DNA of 64,000 bases from Chitinophaga sp. SYP-B3965 (GTDB lineage: Bacteria > Bacteroidota > Bacteroidia > Chitinophagales > Chitinophagaceae): contig NZ_WJFD01000004.1 of NCBI RefSeq assembly GCF_009647655.1, positions 1-64,000 on the forward strand. Reading direction: 5' to 3'. Every line of letters starts with the position of its first letter. Position 1 is the stretch's first letter. Shown here in pieces: positions 17,136 through 25,232 of this stretch. A program made the translations under genes and the position numbers. Below the pieces are notes generated by a model that was not told the DNA's origin, made no database searches, and worked only from the letters and a program-made list of their open reading frames with translations.

Positions 17136-18395
17136 TTAAATTTTGATGTCTAACATTTCTCCCGGGCGGGTCGTGAAACAGGCAGATAATTTCTCCTGCC
17201 GCAGTTTCCACTTCCTGCCATTTCCCTGTATCGCAAACCGTACCATTTGTTTATTGTGAAAATGCTGGTTGATGCCATCCAGCACTTTCATTAAACGGGC
17301 ATCCCTGGCAAGGTCTGCTTCAGAAAAAAGGTTCTGTTGCACCTGGTCTTCCGGCACAAGGTCCTGCGCCAGCACACCTACTTTCTTGAAATTGAAACCA
17401 GGTTTAAAGATCTTGTCCAGTCCCATCATGGCGTAATGGATCAGTTCTTTTGTGCTGTTGGAAGCAGTAGGCAATTGTATATTGATGGAACGGTAATACT
17501 GTTTATCCTGTGTGCGGAAATTATTGGTGTGCAGGAAGATGGTGATCAGCTTCGCACAACTTTTCTGGCGCCGCATTTTCTCTCCGCAGATAGCCATATA
17601 ACTGGCCAGCGCTTCCCTGATATCATTTTTTTCCGTGAGTAATTTACCAAATGAGCGGGATACGCAAACGCCTTTTTTCGGTGGTGGTTCTTCCTGCATT
17701 TCAATGGAAGGGATGCCACGTAATTCATGCAGCATCCGTAATCCTACAACAGACATTTCTTTGCGCACCCAATCATCTGAGGCACGGGAAAAGTCCAGTG
17801 CAGTATGCATATTATGTTTATGCAGTAATGCAGCATATTGTGCGCCCACTCCCCAGATATCTTCTACGGGCGTAGCGGCCAGGGCGGCGGTTATCTTCTC
17901 CGGGGAATCCAGTACATGCACACCAAGATCGCGGGAATGTTTTTTGGTGAACCGGTTGGCGAGTTTTGCGAGTGTTTTGCTGGGGGCTACCCCAACAGAA
18001 ACCGGAATACCTACATCTTGTGTGACCGTTGCTTTGATATTGACTGCAATATTGTAGAGGTCCTTCATGCCTGAAAAATCCAGGAAGGCCTCATCAATAC
18101 TGTATATTTCCATGTTGGGGGAATAACGCGCCAGCACTGTCATTACGCGATTGGAAACACTGCCGTAAAGGGTATAATTAGAAGAATAAACAGCTACATT
18201 ATTTTTCACCAGCATGTCTTCTATCTGAAAAGCGGCTTCTCCCATTTTAATGCCAAGGGCTTTGGCTTCTTCAGATCTGGCCACTACGCAACCATCATTA
18301 TTGCTCAATACCACCACCGGCCTCGTTTTGATTTGGGGGTTAAAGAGCCGCTCACAGCTCGCATAGAAGTTGTTGCAATCTACGATGGCGATCAT
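17136..18395 (-). CDS. umuC: Y-family DNA polymerase (UmuC-like)
   Basis: 419 aa, the usual size for UmuC. Catalytic acidic residues are present: Asp6 in IVDCNNFYASCERLF and Asp101-Glu102 in YSIDEAFLDFSG. The thumb, with a helix-hairpin-helix (VEDIWGVGAQYAALL), and the little-finger region follow. It performs translesion DNA synthesis. It is the first gene of a three-gene operon. No umuD/LexA-type S24 gene is adjacent, unlike the usual umuDC pairing. A 23-bp palindrome covers the promoter -7 box and the region just before the ATG. Confidence 0.93.
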   Translation of the reverse strand: MIAIVDCNNFYASCERLFNPQIKTRPVVVLSNNDGCVVARSEEAKALGIKMGEAAFQIEDMLVKNNVAVYSSNYTLYGSVSNRVMTVLARYSPNMEIYSIDEAFLDFSGMKDLYNIAVNIKATVTQDVGIPVSVGVAPSKTLAKLANRFTKKHSRDLGVHVLDSPEKITAALAATPVEDIWGVGAQYAALLHKHNMHTALDFSRASDDWVRKEMSVVGLRMLHELRGIPSIEMQEEPPPKKGVCVSRSFGKLLTEKNDIREALASYMAICGEKMRRQKSCAKLITIFLHTNNFRTQDKQYYRSINIQLPTASNSTKELIHYAMMGLDKIFKPGFNFKKVGVLAQDLVPEDQVQQNLFSEADLARDARLMKVLDGINQHFHNKQMVRFAIQGNGRKWKLRQEKLSACFTTRPGEMLDIKI

Positions 18396-18399
18396 TGTC

Positions 18400-18422
18400 T
18401 TTTGCTAAGTTATTTAGCAAAA
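18400..18422. promoter_or_regulatory. Palindromic operator before umuC
   Basis: TTTTGCTAA (18400-18408), five bases, TTAGCAAAA (18414-18422): perfect 9-bp arms. It overlaps the -7 box and likely transcription start of the umuC operon and ends five bases before the ATG. Such a site would block RNA polymerase when bound. A LexA-like repressor encoded elsewhere is the natural candidate, by inference from the operon content. Confidence 0.65.
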
Positions 18423-18450
18423 TTAGGGAATAATTCTGGCACTATGCAAA
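18418..18450 (-). promoter_or_regulatory. umuC operon promoter
   Basis: On the minus strand TTTG (18450-18447), 21 bases, TAATTTTG (18425-18418): a full match to the Bacteroidota consensus. The -33 element lies inside the end of the preceding small gene. The -7 box is partly inside the palindrome. Confidence 0.7.
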
Positions 18451-18657
18451 ATGTTTTGTAATCTCTTCCGCGAGTGCGGAAACGAGGGCCGCATCTACAG
18501 GATCCCCGCTGGTTAAAGCCCGCAGGTTATCTTCTTCATCCAGTTCAAAGATAATATTGCTGTTTTCCGTGCTGATGTGGAAGGAAATGGCGTACCCTTT
18601 GGCATAAGGGGTAATGAGGTAAGACAGTTCTTTGATGGTAACGGAGAAAGGCTCCAT
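18442..18657 (-). CDS. Small conserved-looking protein of unknown function
   Basis: 71 aa from the ATG at 18657 (MEPFSVTIKEL). An in-frame longer version to 18687 begins with a basic stretch and is less likely. It is a compact beta-rich protein (ITPYAKGYAISFHIS, IIFELDEEDN) with an acidic, helical C-terminus (VDAALVSALAEEITKHF). I do not recognise a family. It lies 46 bases upstream of umuC on the same strand, but umuC has its own promoter, so it is probably a separate unit. Confidence 0.65.
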   Translation of the reverse strand: MEPFSVTIKELSYLITPYAKGYAISFHISTENSNIIFELDEEDNLRALTSGDPVDAALVSALAEEITKHFA

Positions 18658-18785
18658 GCGTCGTCGGTTTATGCCTAAAGATACCAAATAAAGCCTCCGC
18701 TAAGGCCCGGATAACAACCGAAATTGCTACCCGGGTGGCCGAACGGAACTAGTCGAGTTACAAACGGTTAGGATTAAAAGGCCGG

Positions 18786-19169
18786 CTAGTCTTGTAGTCG
18801 CCTCACTTTCAGGAGGCCATTCACCTTTGATGCCAGTGCTTGCGGCACAAAGGGTTTATAGATGAATTCATCCGCTTCAATACCAAACCAGTCGTTGATA
18901 GCGGTTTCCATGAACGCGCCAAGGATAATGACCATGATCGGAAAAGGCCTTGCAGCCTGACTTCTGCGGATCTGGTCCGCCATTTCCCTCAGGTCATCGA
19001 ACGGTAGTTTAAGATCTATCAGTACAAGATCATAATCGTTCAGTACAAGGTTAAGAATGGCTTCTTTGCCATTAAAGGCCAGCTCTGTGTCGAATCCTTC
19101 TCTCTTCAATATCAGCTCCAGCACACGGATCATCAGCAGGTCATCTTCTATCACCAGAATCTTTTTCAT
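18786..19169 (-). CDS. Single-domain response regulator (CheY-like)
   Basis: 127 aa, one receiver domain and nothing else. The acidic pocket is Glu8-Asp9-Asp10, the phospho-acceptor Asp52 (LVLIDLKLP) and the conserved Lys105 (FIYKPF). The residue where a switch Thr/Ser is expected after the fourth strand appears to be Gly84 (VIILGAF), which is unusual and may alter output. With no DNA-binding domain it must act by protein contact, perhaps with a kinase encoded elsewhere. It stands alone on the minus strand. Confidence 0.88.
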   Translation of the reverse strand: MKKILVIEDDLLMIRVLELILKREGFDTELAFNGKEAILNLVLNDYDLVLIDLKLPFDDLREMADQIRRSQAARPFPIMVIILGAFMETAINDWFGIEADEFIYKPFVPQALASKVNGLLKVRRLQD

Positions 19170-19540
19170 AAACTAAATACAATGGTTAACGAGGCACACA
19201 TGAACATACGATGCCCTGCTGCTGTAGCCAGCGGCGCAATCCATGATGCTTCCATGAAAGTTTTTGTTTTGTTTTCTCTCGTTGTAGCGTGTATACGGTT
19301 CCGTTGGAATATGCTTATCGGTCCAGACGGTATACAGTTGCTCTATAGTGGCAAGGGCCTTAGGTTTCCAGTATCGGTATGGTTAAAACTATTTTGCAAA
19401 ATGCATTTAGCTTCCATCATATTTGCCAATATTGTGCCAAAAATTATTACACTCTCACATGTTAATAGTCGTTAACAGCTTTCTGTTCAAATACCTCTTA
19501 TTTAACGGCCACTTAACAAAGAGTAGGAAAATATTCTGCA
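19170..19540. other. Intergenic region before the riboswitch
   Basis: About 370 bases with no convincing gene. A 97-codon frame at 19182-19475 exists, but its translation has no recognisable domain and odd composition. Nothing else is seen until the metE leader. Confidence 0.45.
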
Positions 19541-19546
19541 CCTTCC

Positions 19547-19554
19547 TATATTTG
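19547..19554 (+). promoter_or_regulatory. -7 box of the metE leader
   Basis: TATATTTG is an exact TAnnTTTG match 31 bases before the riboswitch P1 stem. Transcription would start near 19560. No clear TTG is found at the -33 distance. Confidence 0.5.
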
Positions 19555-19584
19555 CCCCTGAGTTCTTTACTTATTCTTTCTTTC

Positions 19585-19763
19585 CACAGTGCGGTAGGCG
19601 ATGAAAGTCGCCTTTAATTTGGAACCGTGTGTAAATCACGGGCTGTCGCGCAACTGTAAGTAACTGTATAAGTTACTGCCAATCATGTTCATTGCTCTAA
19701 CCTGAATAGACGAGTGAGAAGAACGGTAGTAATGTTACAAGCCAGGATACTTGCCACACTGTG
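19585..19763 (+). ncRNA. Cobalamin (B12) riboswitch
   Basis: Closing stem P1 CACAGT (19585-19590) pairs with ACTGTG (19758-19763). The core has the conserved GGAACCGTGTGTAAATCACGG segment followed by CTGTCGCGCAACTGTAA, and the B12 box AGCCAGGATACTTGCC (19740-19755). It lies 150 bases upstream of metE. Binding of adenosyl- or methylcobalamin would reduce expression of the B12-independent methionine synthase. Confidence 0.95.
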
Positions 19764-19914
19764 TAAGACAAATGCTTTCGCGAATTTGAAGCAGTAGTCG
19801 GGAACGGAAGGGCATGCCCTGACGTGTCTTTTCATTTCTCACCTCTACACAAGTCCTGAAAGCATACCAGAAACCGTAAGGGACATTAATTCACATTAAT
19901 GTTTTAAAAGTTTT

Positions 19915-22227
19915 ATGCGTATGCTCAAACACAATCTAGGCTACCCAAGAATGGGCGCCCAACGTCAGTTGAAGAAAGCCTGTGAACAGTACTGGCAAGG
20001 CCGTATTAGCCGCACAGAGCTATTTGTAACCGCTAAACGCCTGCAGGAAGAACACTGGGCTATCCAGCAGCAGGCCGGGATGGACCTCATCCCCTGTAAT
20101 GATTTCAGTTTTTATGACCAGGTATTGGATATGACCTTACTCCTCGGGGCCATACCAGACCGCTATGCACCTGTGGTAACAGAAGTGGCAGACAATGCAG
20201 AAATAGACCTGTACTTTGCCATGGCACGCGGTTACCAGCAGGATGGATTGGATATCACCGCCATGGAAATGACCAAATGGTTTGATACCAACTACCATTA
20301 CATTGTGCCGGAATTCACTGCCAAACAGGAGTTCCGCCTTTTCTCCAACAAAGTGTTCAGTGCTTTTGATGGTGCCCGCCACTATACCGGCAAAACACCT
20401 AAGCCGGTTTTGATCGGCCCTGTTTCTTACCTCCTGCTGGGAAAAGAGAAGGGGAGCGGCTTTCACAGGATCAGCCTGTTGAACCGATTGCTGCCCGTGT
20501 ACATTGCTGTGCTGGAAAAACTACGGGCACAGGGCGCGGAATGGGTTCAGCTGGATGAACCTTTCATGGCCATGGACCTCACGGAAGAGGAAACAAAAGC
20601 CTTTAAACATGCTTACCAGGAGATCGCGAAACAATGCAAAGGGCTCAAGATCATGGTAGCTACTTACTTTGAAGGATTGAAGGAAAACACCACCCTGGCG
20701 GCTAACCTGCCGGTTTGTTGTTTACATATAGATCTTACGCGTGCGCCTCATCAGCTGGATGCTTTGCTGGCGGCTTTACCGCCAAAAACTTCCCTCTCAC
20801 TGGGTGTGGTAGATGGCCGTAATATCTGGAAGAATGATTATGTGGAATCACTTACGTTCATTCAAAAGGCAGTAGCCGTTTTAGGAGAAGACAGGGTGAT
20901 GATTGCACCCGGTTGTTCTTTATTACATACCCCGGCAGACCTCGATTTTGAAACAGACCTTGATCCGGAAATGAAGAGCTGGATGGCTTTTGCGCGCCAG
21001 AAGTTAGAAGAGGTGAATGAACTGAATGCGATCTTCAAAGGGAATGATGCCCTGTTGAAAGCAAACCAGGCAGCCATTCTATCCCGCAGTAATTCTCCGC
21101 GTATCCATAAGCAGGAAGTGAAACAGCGTACAGCTGCTATCACCAATGCAGATGCCAGCAGGAAGAGCGATTTCCCGCAAAGGCAAAAGGTACAGGAAGA
21201 AAGATTTCATCTTCCTTTATTCCCTACTACTACGATCGGCTCTTTCCCGCAAACAGATGATATCCGTCAGTTGAGAGCGCAGTTACGCAAAGGGGCTATC
21301 ACACAAGCGCAATATGATACTGCCATTGAAGAGGCAACGCTTTCGGCTATACGCTGGCAGGAAGATGTAGGGCTGGATGTACTGGTACATGGCGAGTTTG
21401 AGCGGAATGACATGGTGGAGTATTTTGGCGAAATGCTGGATGGATTCACCTTCACCCGCAATGGATGGGTACAGAGTTATGGCAGCCGTTGTGTAAAACC
21501 GCCGGTGATCTATGGTGATGTGAGCCGCCCTGTGGATATGACCGTGAAGTGGACGAAATACGCGCAGGCACAAACGAAACTTCCCATGAAAGCAATGCTC
21601 ACAGGGCCAGTTACCATTCTGCAATGGTCTTTTGTGCGGGATGATCAGCCGCGTTCTGCTACTACGAATCAGATTGCATTAGCGATCCGGGAAGAAGTGC
21701 AGGCATTGGAGAAAGCGGGTATTGGTATCATACAAATTGATGAGCCGGCTATCCGCGAAGGTTTGCCTTTACGGAAAGAAGACCGCGGGCAATACCTGCA
21801 TTGGGCGGTGAAAGCCTTTAGGGTAGCGGCTTGTGGAGTGAATGATGACACGCAGATCCATACGCATATGTGTTACAGTGAGTTCAATGATATCATTGAA
21901 CATATTGCAGCGATGGATGCAGATGTGATCACGATAGAAACATCCCGTTCACAAATGGAGTTGCTGGAAGCTTTTGCTGGTTTCCATTATCCGAATGAGA
22001 TAGGGCCGGGTGTTTATGATATTCACTCTCCCCGTGTGCCAGGAGTTGAAGAAATGGTGAGCCTGTTGCAAAAGGCGGCGGTTCTCTTACCGGTTCGGAA
22101 CCTTTGGGTGAATCCGGATTGTGGGTTGAAAACGCGCAAGTGGCCGGAAACGAAGGCTGCGTTGGAGAATATGGTACAAGCGGCTAAGGAGGCGAGGGTT
22201 ATTTTTGAGGAGAAAGTGCCTTTATAA
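19915..22227 (+). CDS. metE: Cobalamin-independent methionine synthase
   Basis: 770 aa. It transfers a methyl group from 5-methyltetrahydropteroyl-polyglutamate to homocysteine. The N-terminal domain begins HNLGYPRMGAQRQLKKA. The C-terminal catalytic domain keeps the zinc ligands at numbers shifted by ten from E. coli: His651 and Cys653 (HTHMCYSEF), Glu675 (ITIETSRS) and Cys736 (NPDCGLKTR). ATG at 19915; a second ATG two codons later is possible. Control by the upstream B12 riboswitch implies that a B12-dependent MetH and B12 uptake or synthesis exist elsewhere in the genome. Confidence 0.98.
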   Translation: MRMLKHNLGYPRMGAQRQLKKACEQYWQGRISRTELFVTAKRLQEEHWAIQQQAGMDLIPCNDFSFYDQVLDMTLLLGAIPDRYAPVVTEVADNAEIDLYFAMARGYQQDGLDITAMEMTKWFDTNYHYIVPEFTAKQEFRLFSNKVFSAFDGARHYTGKTPKPVLIGPVSYLLLGKEKGSGFHRISLLNRLLPVYIAVLEKLRAQGAEWVQLDEPFMAMDLTEEETKAFKHAYQEIAKQCKGLKIMVATYFEGLKENTTLAANLPVCCLHIDLTRAPHQLDALLAALPPKTSLSLGVVDGRNIWKNDYVESLTFIQKAVAVLGEDRVMIAPGCSLLHTPADLDFETDLDPEMKSWMAFARQKLEEVNELNAIFKGNDALLKANQAAILSRSNSPRIHKQEVKQRTAAITNADASRKSDFPQRQKVQEERFHLPLFPTTTIGSFPQTDDIRQLRAQLRKGAITQAQYDTAIEEATLSAIRWQEDVGLDVLVHGEFERNDMVEYFGEMLDGFTFTRNGWVQSYGSRCVKPPVIYGDVSRPVDMTVKWTKYAQAQTKLPMKAMLTGPVTILQWSFVRDDQPRSATTNQIALAIREEVQALEKAGIGIIQIDEPAIREGLPLRKEDRGQYLHWAVKAFRVAACGVNDDTQIHTHMCYSEFNDIIEHIAAMDADVITIETSRSQMELLEAFAGFHYPNEIGPGVYDIHSPRVPGVEEMVSLLQKAAVLLPVRNLWVNPDCGLKTRKWPETKAALENMVQAAKEARVIFEEKVPL

Positions 22228-22299
22228 GGAAGGTGTCTCAAACACATATAAACCTTCTTCAGGAAGGCTCAATTTACCCTCCATGGAAGGTGTCTCAAA
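22228..22299 (+). repeat. 15-bp direct repeat after metE
   Basis: GGAAGGTGTCTCAAA occurs at 22228-22242 and again at 22285-22299, 57 bases apart, directly after the metE stop and before the terminator. No known element is recognised. Confidence 0.5.
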
Positions 22300-22315
22300 T
22301 CACCCCTTCCCGTAA

Positions 22316-22350
22316 AATAAAAAACCTCCCCGTAGGGGAGGTTTTTTATT
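22316..22350. terminator. Bidirectional terminator, metE / aqpZ
   Basis: A perfect 16-bp stem (AATAAAAAACCTCCCC with GGGGAGGTTTTTTATT, loop GTA) carries A/T runs on both sides, so it can end metE on the plus strand and the convergent aquaporin gene on the minus strand. Confidence 0.85.
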
Positions 22351-22424
22351 TATTTATTTTTCAAGAAAAGAGGTTTTTTCTTTCCCAATGGGAAGCCTTA
22401 TTCCTTCCTAAGAAAAAAATCATC

Positions 22425-23132
22425 CTATTTCTTCTCCAACACCCGCCAAACAATCGCAGCTGCAATAGCCCCCACCAAAGGAGCCACAATGAACAACCAA
22501 AGTTGCTCCAGCGCTTTACCACCAGCAAAAACAGCCGGTCCAAAACTCCGGGCAGGATTCACGGAAGTACCTGTAATAGGGATCGCCACCAGGTGGATCA
22601 GCACCAGCGTCAAACCAATAGCCAGGCCGGCCATGGTGCCATTCCCCCATTTAGAGGTAGTGCCAAAGATCACAAAGAGGAAAAGGAAAGTAAGCACCGC
22701 CTCAGCAATGAAAGCGGAAACAATATTATATTCTGCCAGGTAGCCAGGTCCCCAGCCATTGGAACCTAAAGCCCATTCCCCCGGCATCCATCCCGGTAAT
22801 CCTTTCTGAATAGCATACAAAACACCCGCCGCAATAGTAGCGCCAATGAATTGTGCAATGATGTAACCCAAAGCATCAGCCGCTTTGATCTTACCCGCCG
22901 TTAACATAGCCACCGTAATAGCCGGATTGATATGGCAACCGGAGATGCCGCCTATGGCATAAGCCATCACCACAACAGCCACACCAAAAGCGATCGCAAT
23001 ACCCAGTAAGCCGATCCCCGCAGGGCCGGTAGTAGAAATCCCGGACACCACAGCGGCGCCGCAGCCAAATAATACAAGGGAAAACGTACCTACCATTTCG
23101 GCAAAATACTTTGTGGATGATTTGATTTCCAT
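22425..23132 (-). CDS. aqpZ: Aquaporin (MIP family)
   Basis: 235 aa with six membrane helices and both pore NPA motifs: GCHINPAITVAML near residue 68 and GTSVNPARSFGPAVF near 190. The first helix starts FAEMVGTFSLVLFGCGAAV as in AqpZ proteins. The narrow-pore features favour a water channel over a glycerol facilitator; that choice is inference from family resemblance. It sits convergent to metE and divergent from the next gene. Confidence 0.93.
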   Translation of the reverse strand: MEIKSSTKYFAEMVGTFSLVLFGCGAAVVSGISTTGPAGIGLLGIAIAFGVAVVVMAYAIGGISGCHINPAITVAMLTAGKIKAADALGYIIAQFIGATIAAGVLYAIQKGLPGWMPGEWALGSNGWGPGYLAEYNIVSAFIAEAVLTFLFLFVIFGTTSKWGNGTMAGLAIGLTLVLIHLVAIPITGTSVNPARSFGPAVFAGGKALEQLWLFIVAPLVGAIAAAIVWRVLEKK

Positions 23133-23207
23133 AATAAAAGGGTTTGTTTTAGTTCTTCAATCTACAATTTAAACGGCTGTATTGTTCACCTACCCAAATG
23201 CAAACGG

Positions 23208-23238
23208 TTGCAAATGACGTCAAAGCATAGTAAATTAG
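23208..23238 (+). promoter_or_regulatory. Promoter of the secreted GATase-like gene
   Basis: TTG (23208-23210), 20 bases, TAAATTAG (23231-23238), one base off consensus. Only seven bases separate it from the ATG at 23246, so the transcript is probably leaderless or nearly so. Confidence 0.5.
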
Positions 23239-23245
23239 CTACAAG

Positions 23246-24022
23246 ATGAAAAAACTGCTATCCGCCATTTTGATCATGGCCACGTTCCACGTTTCCGCAC
23301 AAACCGTACTGCTGGACAGTTATTTTAATAACGAACAGAAGACAGACGCCTCCGGCAAAACATTTTCCTGGCACTACAAATGGGGAGAAACGGCACTGAG
23401 CGGATTTTCGATCCTGGGCCAGGAATTCCTGAAAAATGGTGCGGACACCGCTACTTTATATGAAGCCCCTACCGCTGCCAATCTCAAAAAAGCGAATATT
23501 TATATTATCGTGGACGCGGATAACGCCAAAGAAAATCCCAACGCACAGCTGATCGAACAAAAACATATAGACGCTATTTACAAATGGGTAGAAAACGGCG
23601 GCGTATTGGTATTGATGGGAAATGACAGTGCCAATGCAGAGCTGCACCAGTTCAGCAAACTGGCCCAGAAATTTGGTATCACGTTTACAGACCGGAGCCG
23701 TAATATGGTGAAAGGGAAAGACCTTCCTACAGGCGCTGTGCCGATCCCTGCTAATCACCCTATCTTCCCTTCTATCAAAAAAGCCTATCTCAAAGAGGTA
23801 AGTATACTGGAAGTGAAAGCCCCCGCAAAAGCATCTGTGACCAAGGAAGGAGATGTGATCATGGCGGTTTCGAAAGTGGGAAAAGGAACCGTGTTTGCAG
23901 TAGGCGATCCCTGGTTGTATAATGAATATGTAAATGGTGATGGCCGCATTACGCCGGACTATGAGAATCCTGGTGCAGTGAAGGACCTGGTAAAATGGTT
24001 AGCGCAGCAAAGCAAACACTAA
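23246..24022 (+). CDS. Secreted protein with DUF4350/GATase-like fold
   Basis: 258 aa with a signal peptide (residues 1-18, ending VSAQ). It resembles the DUF4350 / IFT52-type domain, a class-I-glutamine-amidotransferase-like Rossmann fold: NIYIIVDADN (about residue 90), KWVENGGVLVLMGND (about 120) and VGKGTVFAVGDPWLYNEY (about 215). In Bacteroidota this domain often appears fused to, or next to, unsaturated rhamnogalacturonyl hydrolases, but here it is alone. The nucleophile Cys of true amidotransferases is not visible, so a binding role is more likely than catalysis. Confidence 0.75.
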   Translation: MKKLLSAILIMATFHVSAQTVLLDSYFNNEQKTDASGKTFSWHYKWGETALSGFSILGQEFLKNGADTATLYEAPTAANLKKANIYIIVDADNAKENPNAQLIEQKHIDAIYKWVENGGVLVLMGNDSANAELHQFSKLAQKFGITFTDRSRNMVKGKDLPTGAVPIPANHPIFPSIKKAYLKEVSILEVKAPAKASVTKEGDVIMAVSKVGKGTVFAVGDPWLYNEYVNGDGRITPDYENPGAVKDLVKWLAQQSKH

Positions 24023-24023
24023 T

Positions 24024-24054
24024 TTTGGAAAGCAGGCGGCAATATTTACCTTTA
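24024..24054 (+). promoter_or_regulatory. Promoter before the acidic unknown gene
   Basis: TTTG (24024-24027), 19 bases, TACCTTTA (24047-24054) is a near-consensus match. It lies two bases past the previous stop codon and 23 bases before the ATG at 24078. Confidence 0.55.
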
Positions 24055-24077
24055 AGCGTTCAATTAAAAAGCCACCC

Positions 24078-24629
24078 ATGCCTGATTTTTATTTTGATGA
24101 TCCCGAAGGAGCTGGTCCCGCCAGGGAAACTTCTCATCCTGCTTTCGTTAGAATTATCAAAGAGGATTTTTACTATGATTGTATGGATGAATTTTCTCCC
24201 TTCGGCAATGACGACGGCGCAGATACTTTATTCAACTTACAGGACTGGTATGAAGAACACGGTAATTTGCAAGACCCGGAGAAATTCCTCAAAGACCTGA
24301 TAGAAGGGGCTTTGGGAATGGACACACAACACCTGCGGCTCACGGACAGGAACCAGATCATCAAGATCCATGGCAACGAGGTATTCCTGTTCAACACCAT
24401 CGATAATGTGATCATCGCTACTGCCTTTGGGCAATATAAGATAGAAGGAAGACTGGATGCATCTTTGCGCGAACTGGCACAAATTGCACTGGAAAGACAA
24501 AAAGTGATCACCCAATACCAGATAGATAATGATGAGCTGAGCCTGGAACAAGGTGGTGTAGACCCATTGTTCCTAACGTATCTTGCCAGGCTGGAGAAAA
24601 TGCATGAGGATCTGCAATTGCTGAAATGA
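24078..24629 (+). CDS. Acidic protein of unknown function
   Basis: 183 aa, no signal peptide or membrane segment. The N-terminal part is strongly acidic and aromatic (DFYFDDPEGAG, EDFYYDCMDEFSPFG). The middle looks like a small alpha/beta domain (KIHGNEVFLFNTIDNVIIATAFGQYKIEG), and the C-terminal 60 residues are helical and probably coiled. I do not recognise a family. Its stop overlaps the start of the acetyltransferase gene (ATGATGA), so the two are translationally coupled. Confidence 0.75.
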   Translation: MPDFYFDDPEGAGPARETSHPAFVRIIKEDFYYDCMDEFSPFGNDDGADTLFNLQDWYEEHGNLQDPEKFLKDLIEGALGMDTQHLRLTDRNQIIKIHGNEVFLFNTIDNVIIATAFGQYKIEGRLDASLRELAQIALERQKVITQYQIDNDELSLEQGGVDPLFLTYLARLEKMHEDLQLLK

Positions 24630-25180
24630 TGAAGGATGATAACACGAAGATAATACACCGAAGAACACCGGAATCAGCAGCCATGCTGGCAAACACCAAA
24701 CGGGCAATGGCCATCACGGCTACAATGAACCGGTTAACCTTCAACGATGTAGAAGAGATCCGCACCTTGTTCAGCGAACTCATCGGCAAAGAAGTAGACG
24801 AAAGTTTTATACTGATCCCTCCATTTTATACTGCCGGCGGCAACGAGATCCGCGTAGGGCAGAATGTTTTCATCAATCAGAACTGCACTTTATATGACCT
24901 TGGTGGTCTGGACATTGGGGACGATGTAATGATCGGACCGAATGTGAGCATCATCACAACAGGTCATCCCATTGATCCTTCAGAGCGCCGCAACGCCACT
25001 ATCGGAAACCCCATCGTGATTGAGCGGAACGTTTGGATCGCAGCCGGTGCAACGATCATCGGCGGGGTAACAGTAGGCGAAAATTCCGTTGTGGCTGCAG
25101 GCTCCGTAGTAACCAAAGATGTTCCGCCGAATACCCTTGTGGGCGGAAATCCGGCAAAGATCATTCGCGAAATAAGGTAA
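24626..25180 (+). CDS. Sugar O-acetyltransferase (left-handed beta-helix, Maa/LacA-like)
   Basis: 184 aa. An N-terminal helical cap (about 1-70) precedes hexapeptide repeats that form a left-handed beta-helix, ending with the family motif VVTKDVPPNTLVGGNPAKIIREI. The catalytic His is in IITTGHPIDPSERR. It probably transfers acetyl from acetyl-CoA to a sugar hydroxyl, as in maltose or galactoside acetyltransferases. The start overlaps the preceding unknown gene by four bases. Confidence 0.88.
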   Translation: MMKDDNTKIIHRRTPESAAMLANTKRAMAITATMNRLTFNDVEEIRTLFSELIGKEVDESFILIPPFYTAGGNEIRVGQNVFINQNCTLYDLGGLDIGDDVMIGPNVSIITTGHPIDPSERRNATIGNPIVIERNVWIAAGATIIGGVTVGENSVVAAGSVVTKDVPPNTLVGGNPAKIIREIR

Positions 25181-25232
25181 CTATGACCGTTTGTTAAATA
25201 TAATTATCTTGCGATAGATACATACTACAACT

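Noticed and set aside
19182..19475. A 97-codon frame upstream of the riboswitch
   Set aside because: No recognisable domain, poor composition and no promoter; treated as intergenic, although a small gene cannot be strictly excluded.
22233..22769. A 178-codon frame running through the metE terminator into aqpZ
   Set aside because: It crosses a 16-bp terminator hairpin and is antisense to aqpZ.
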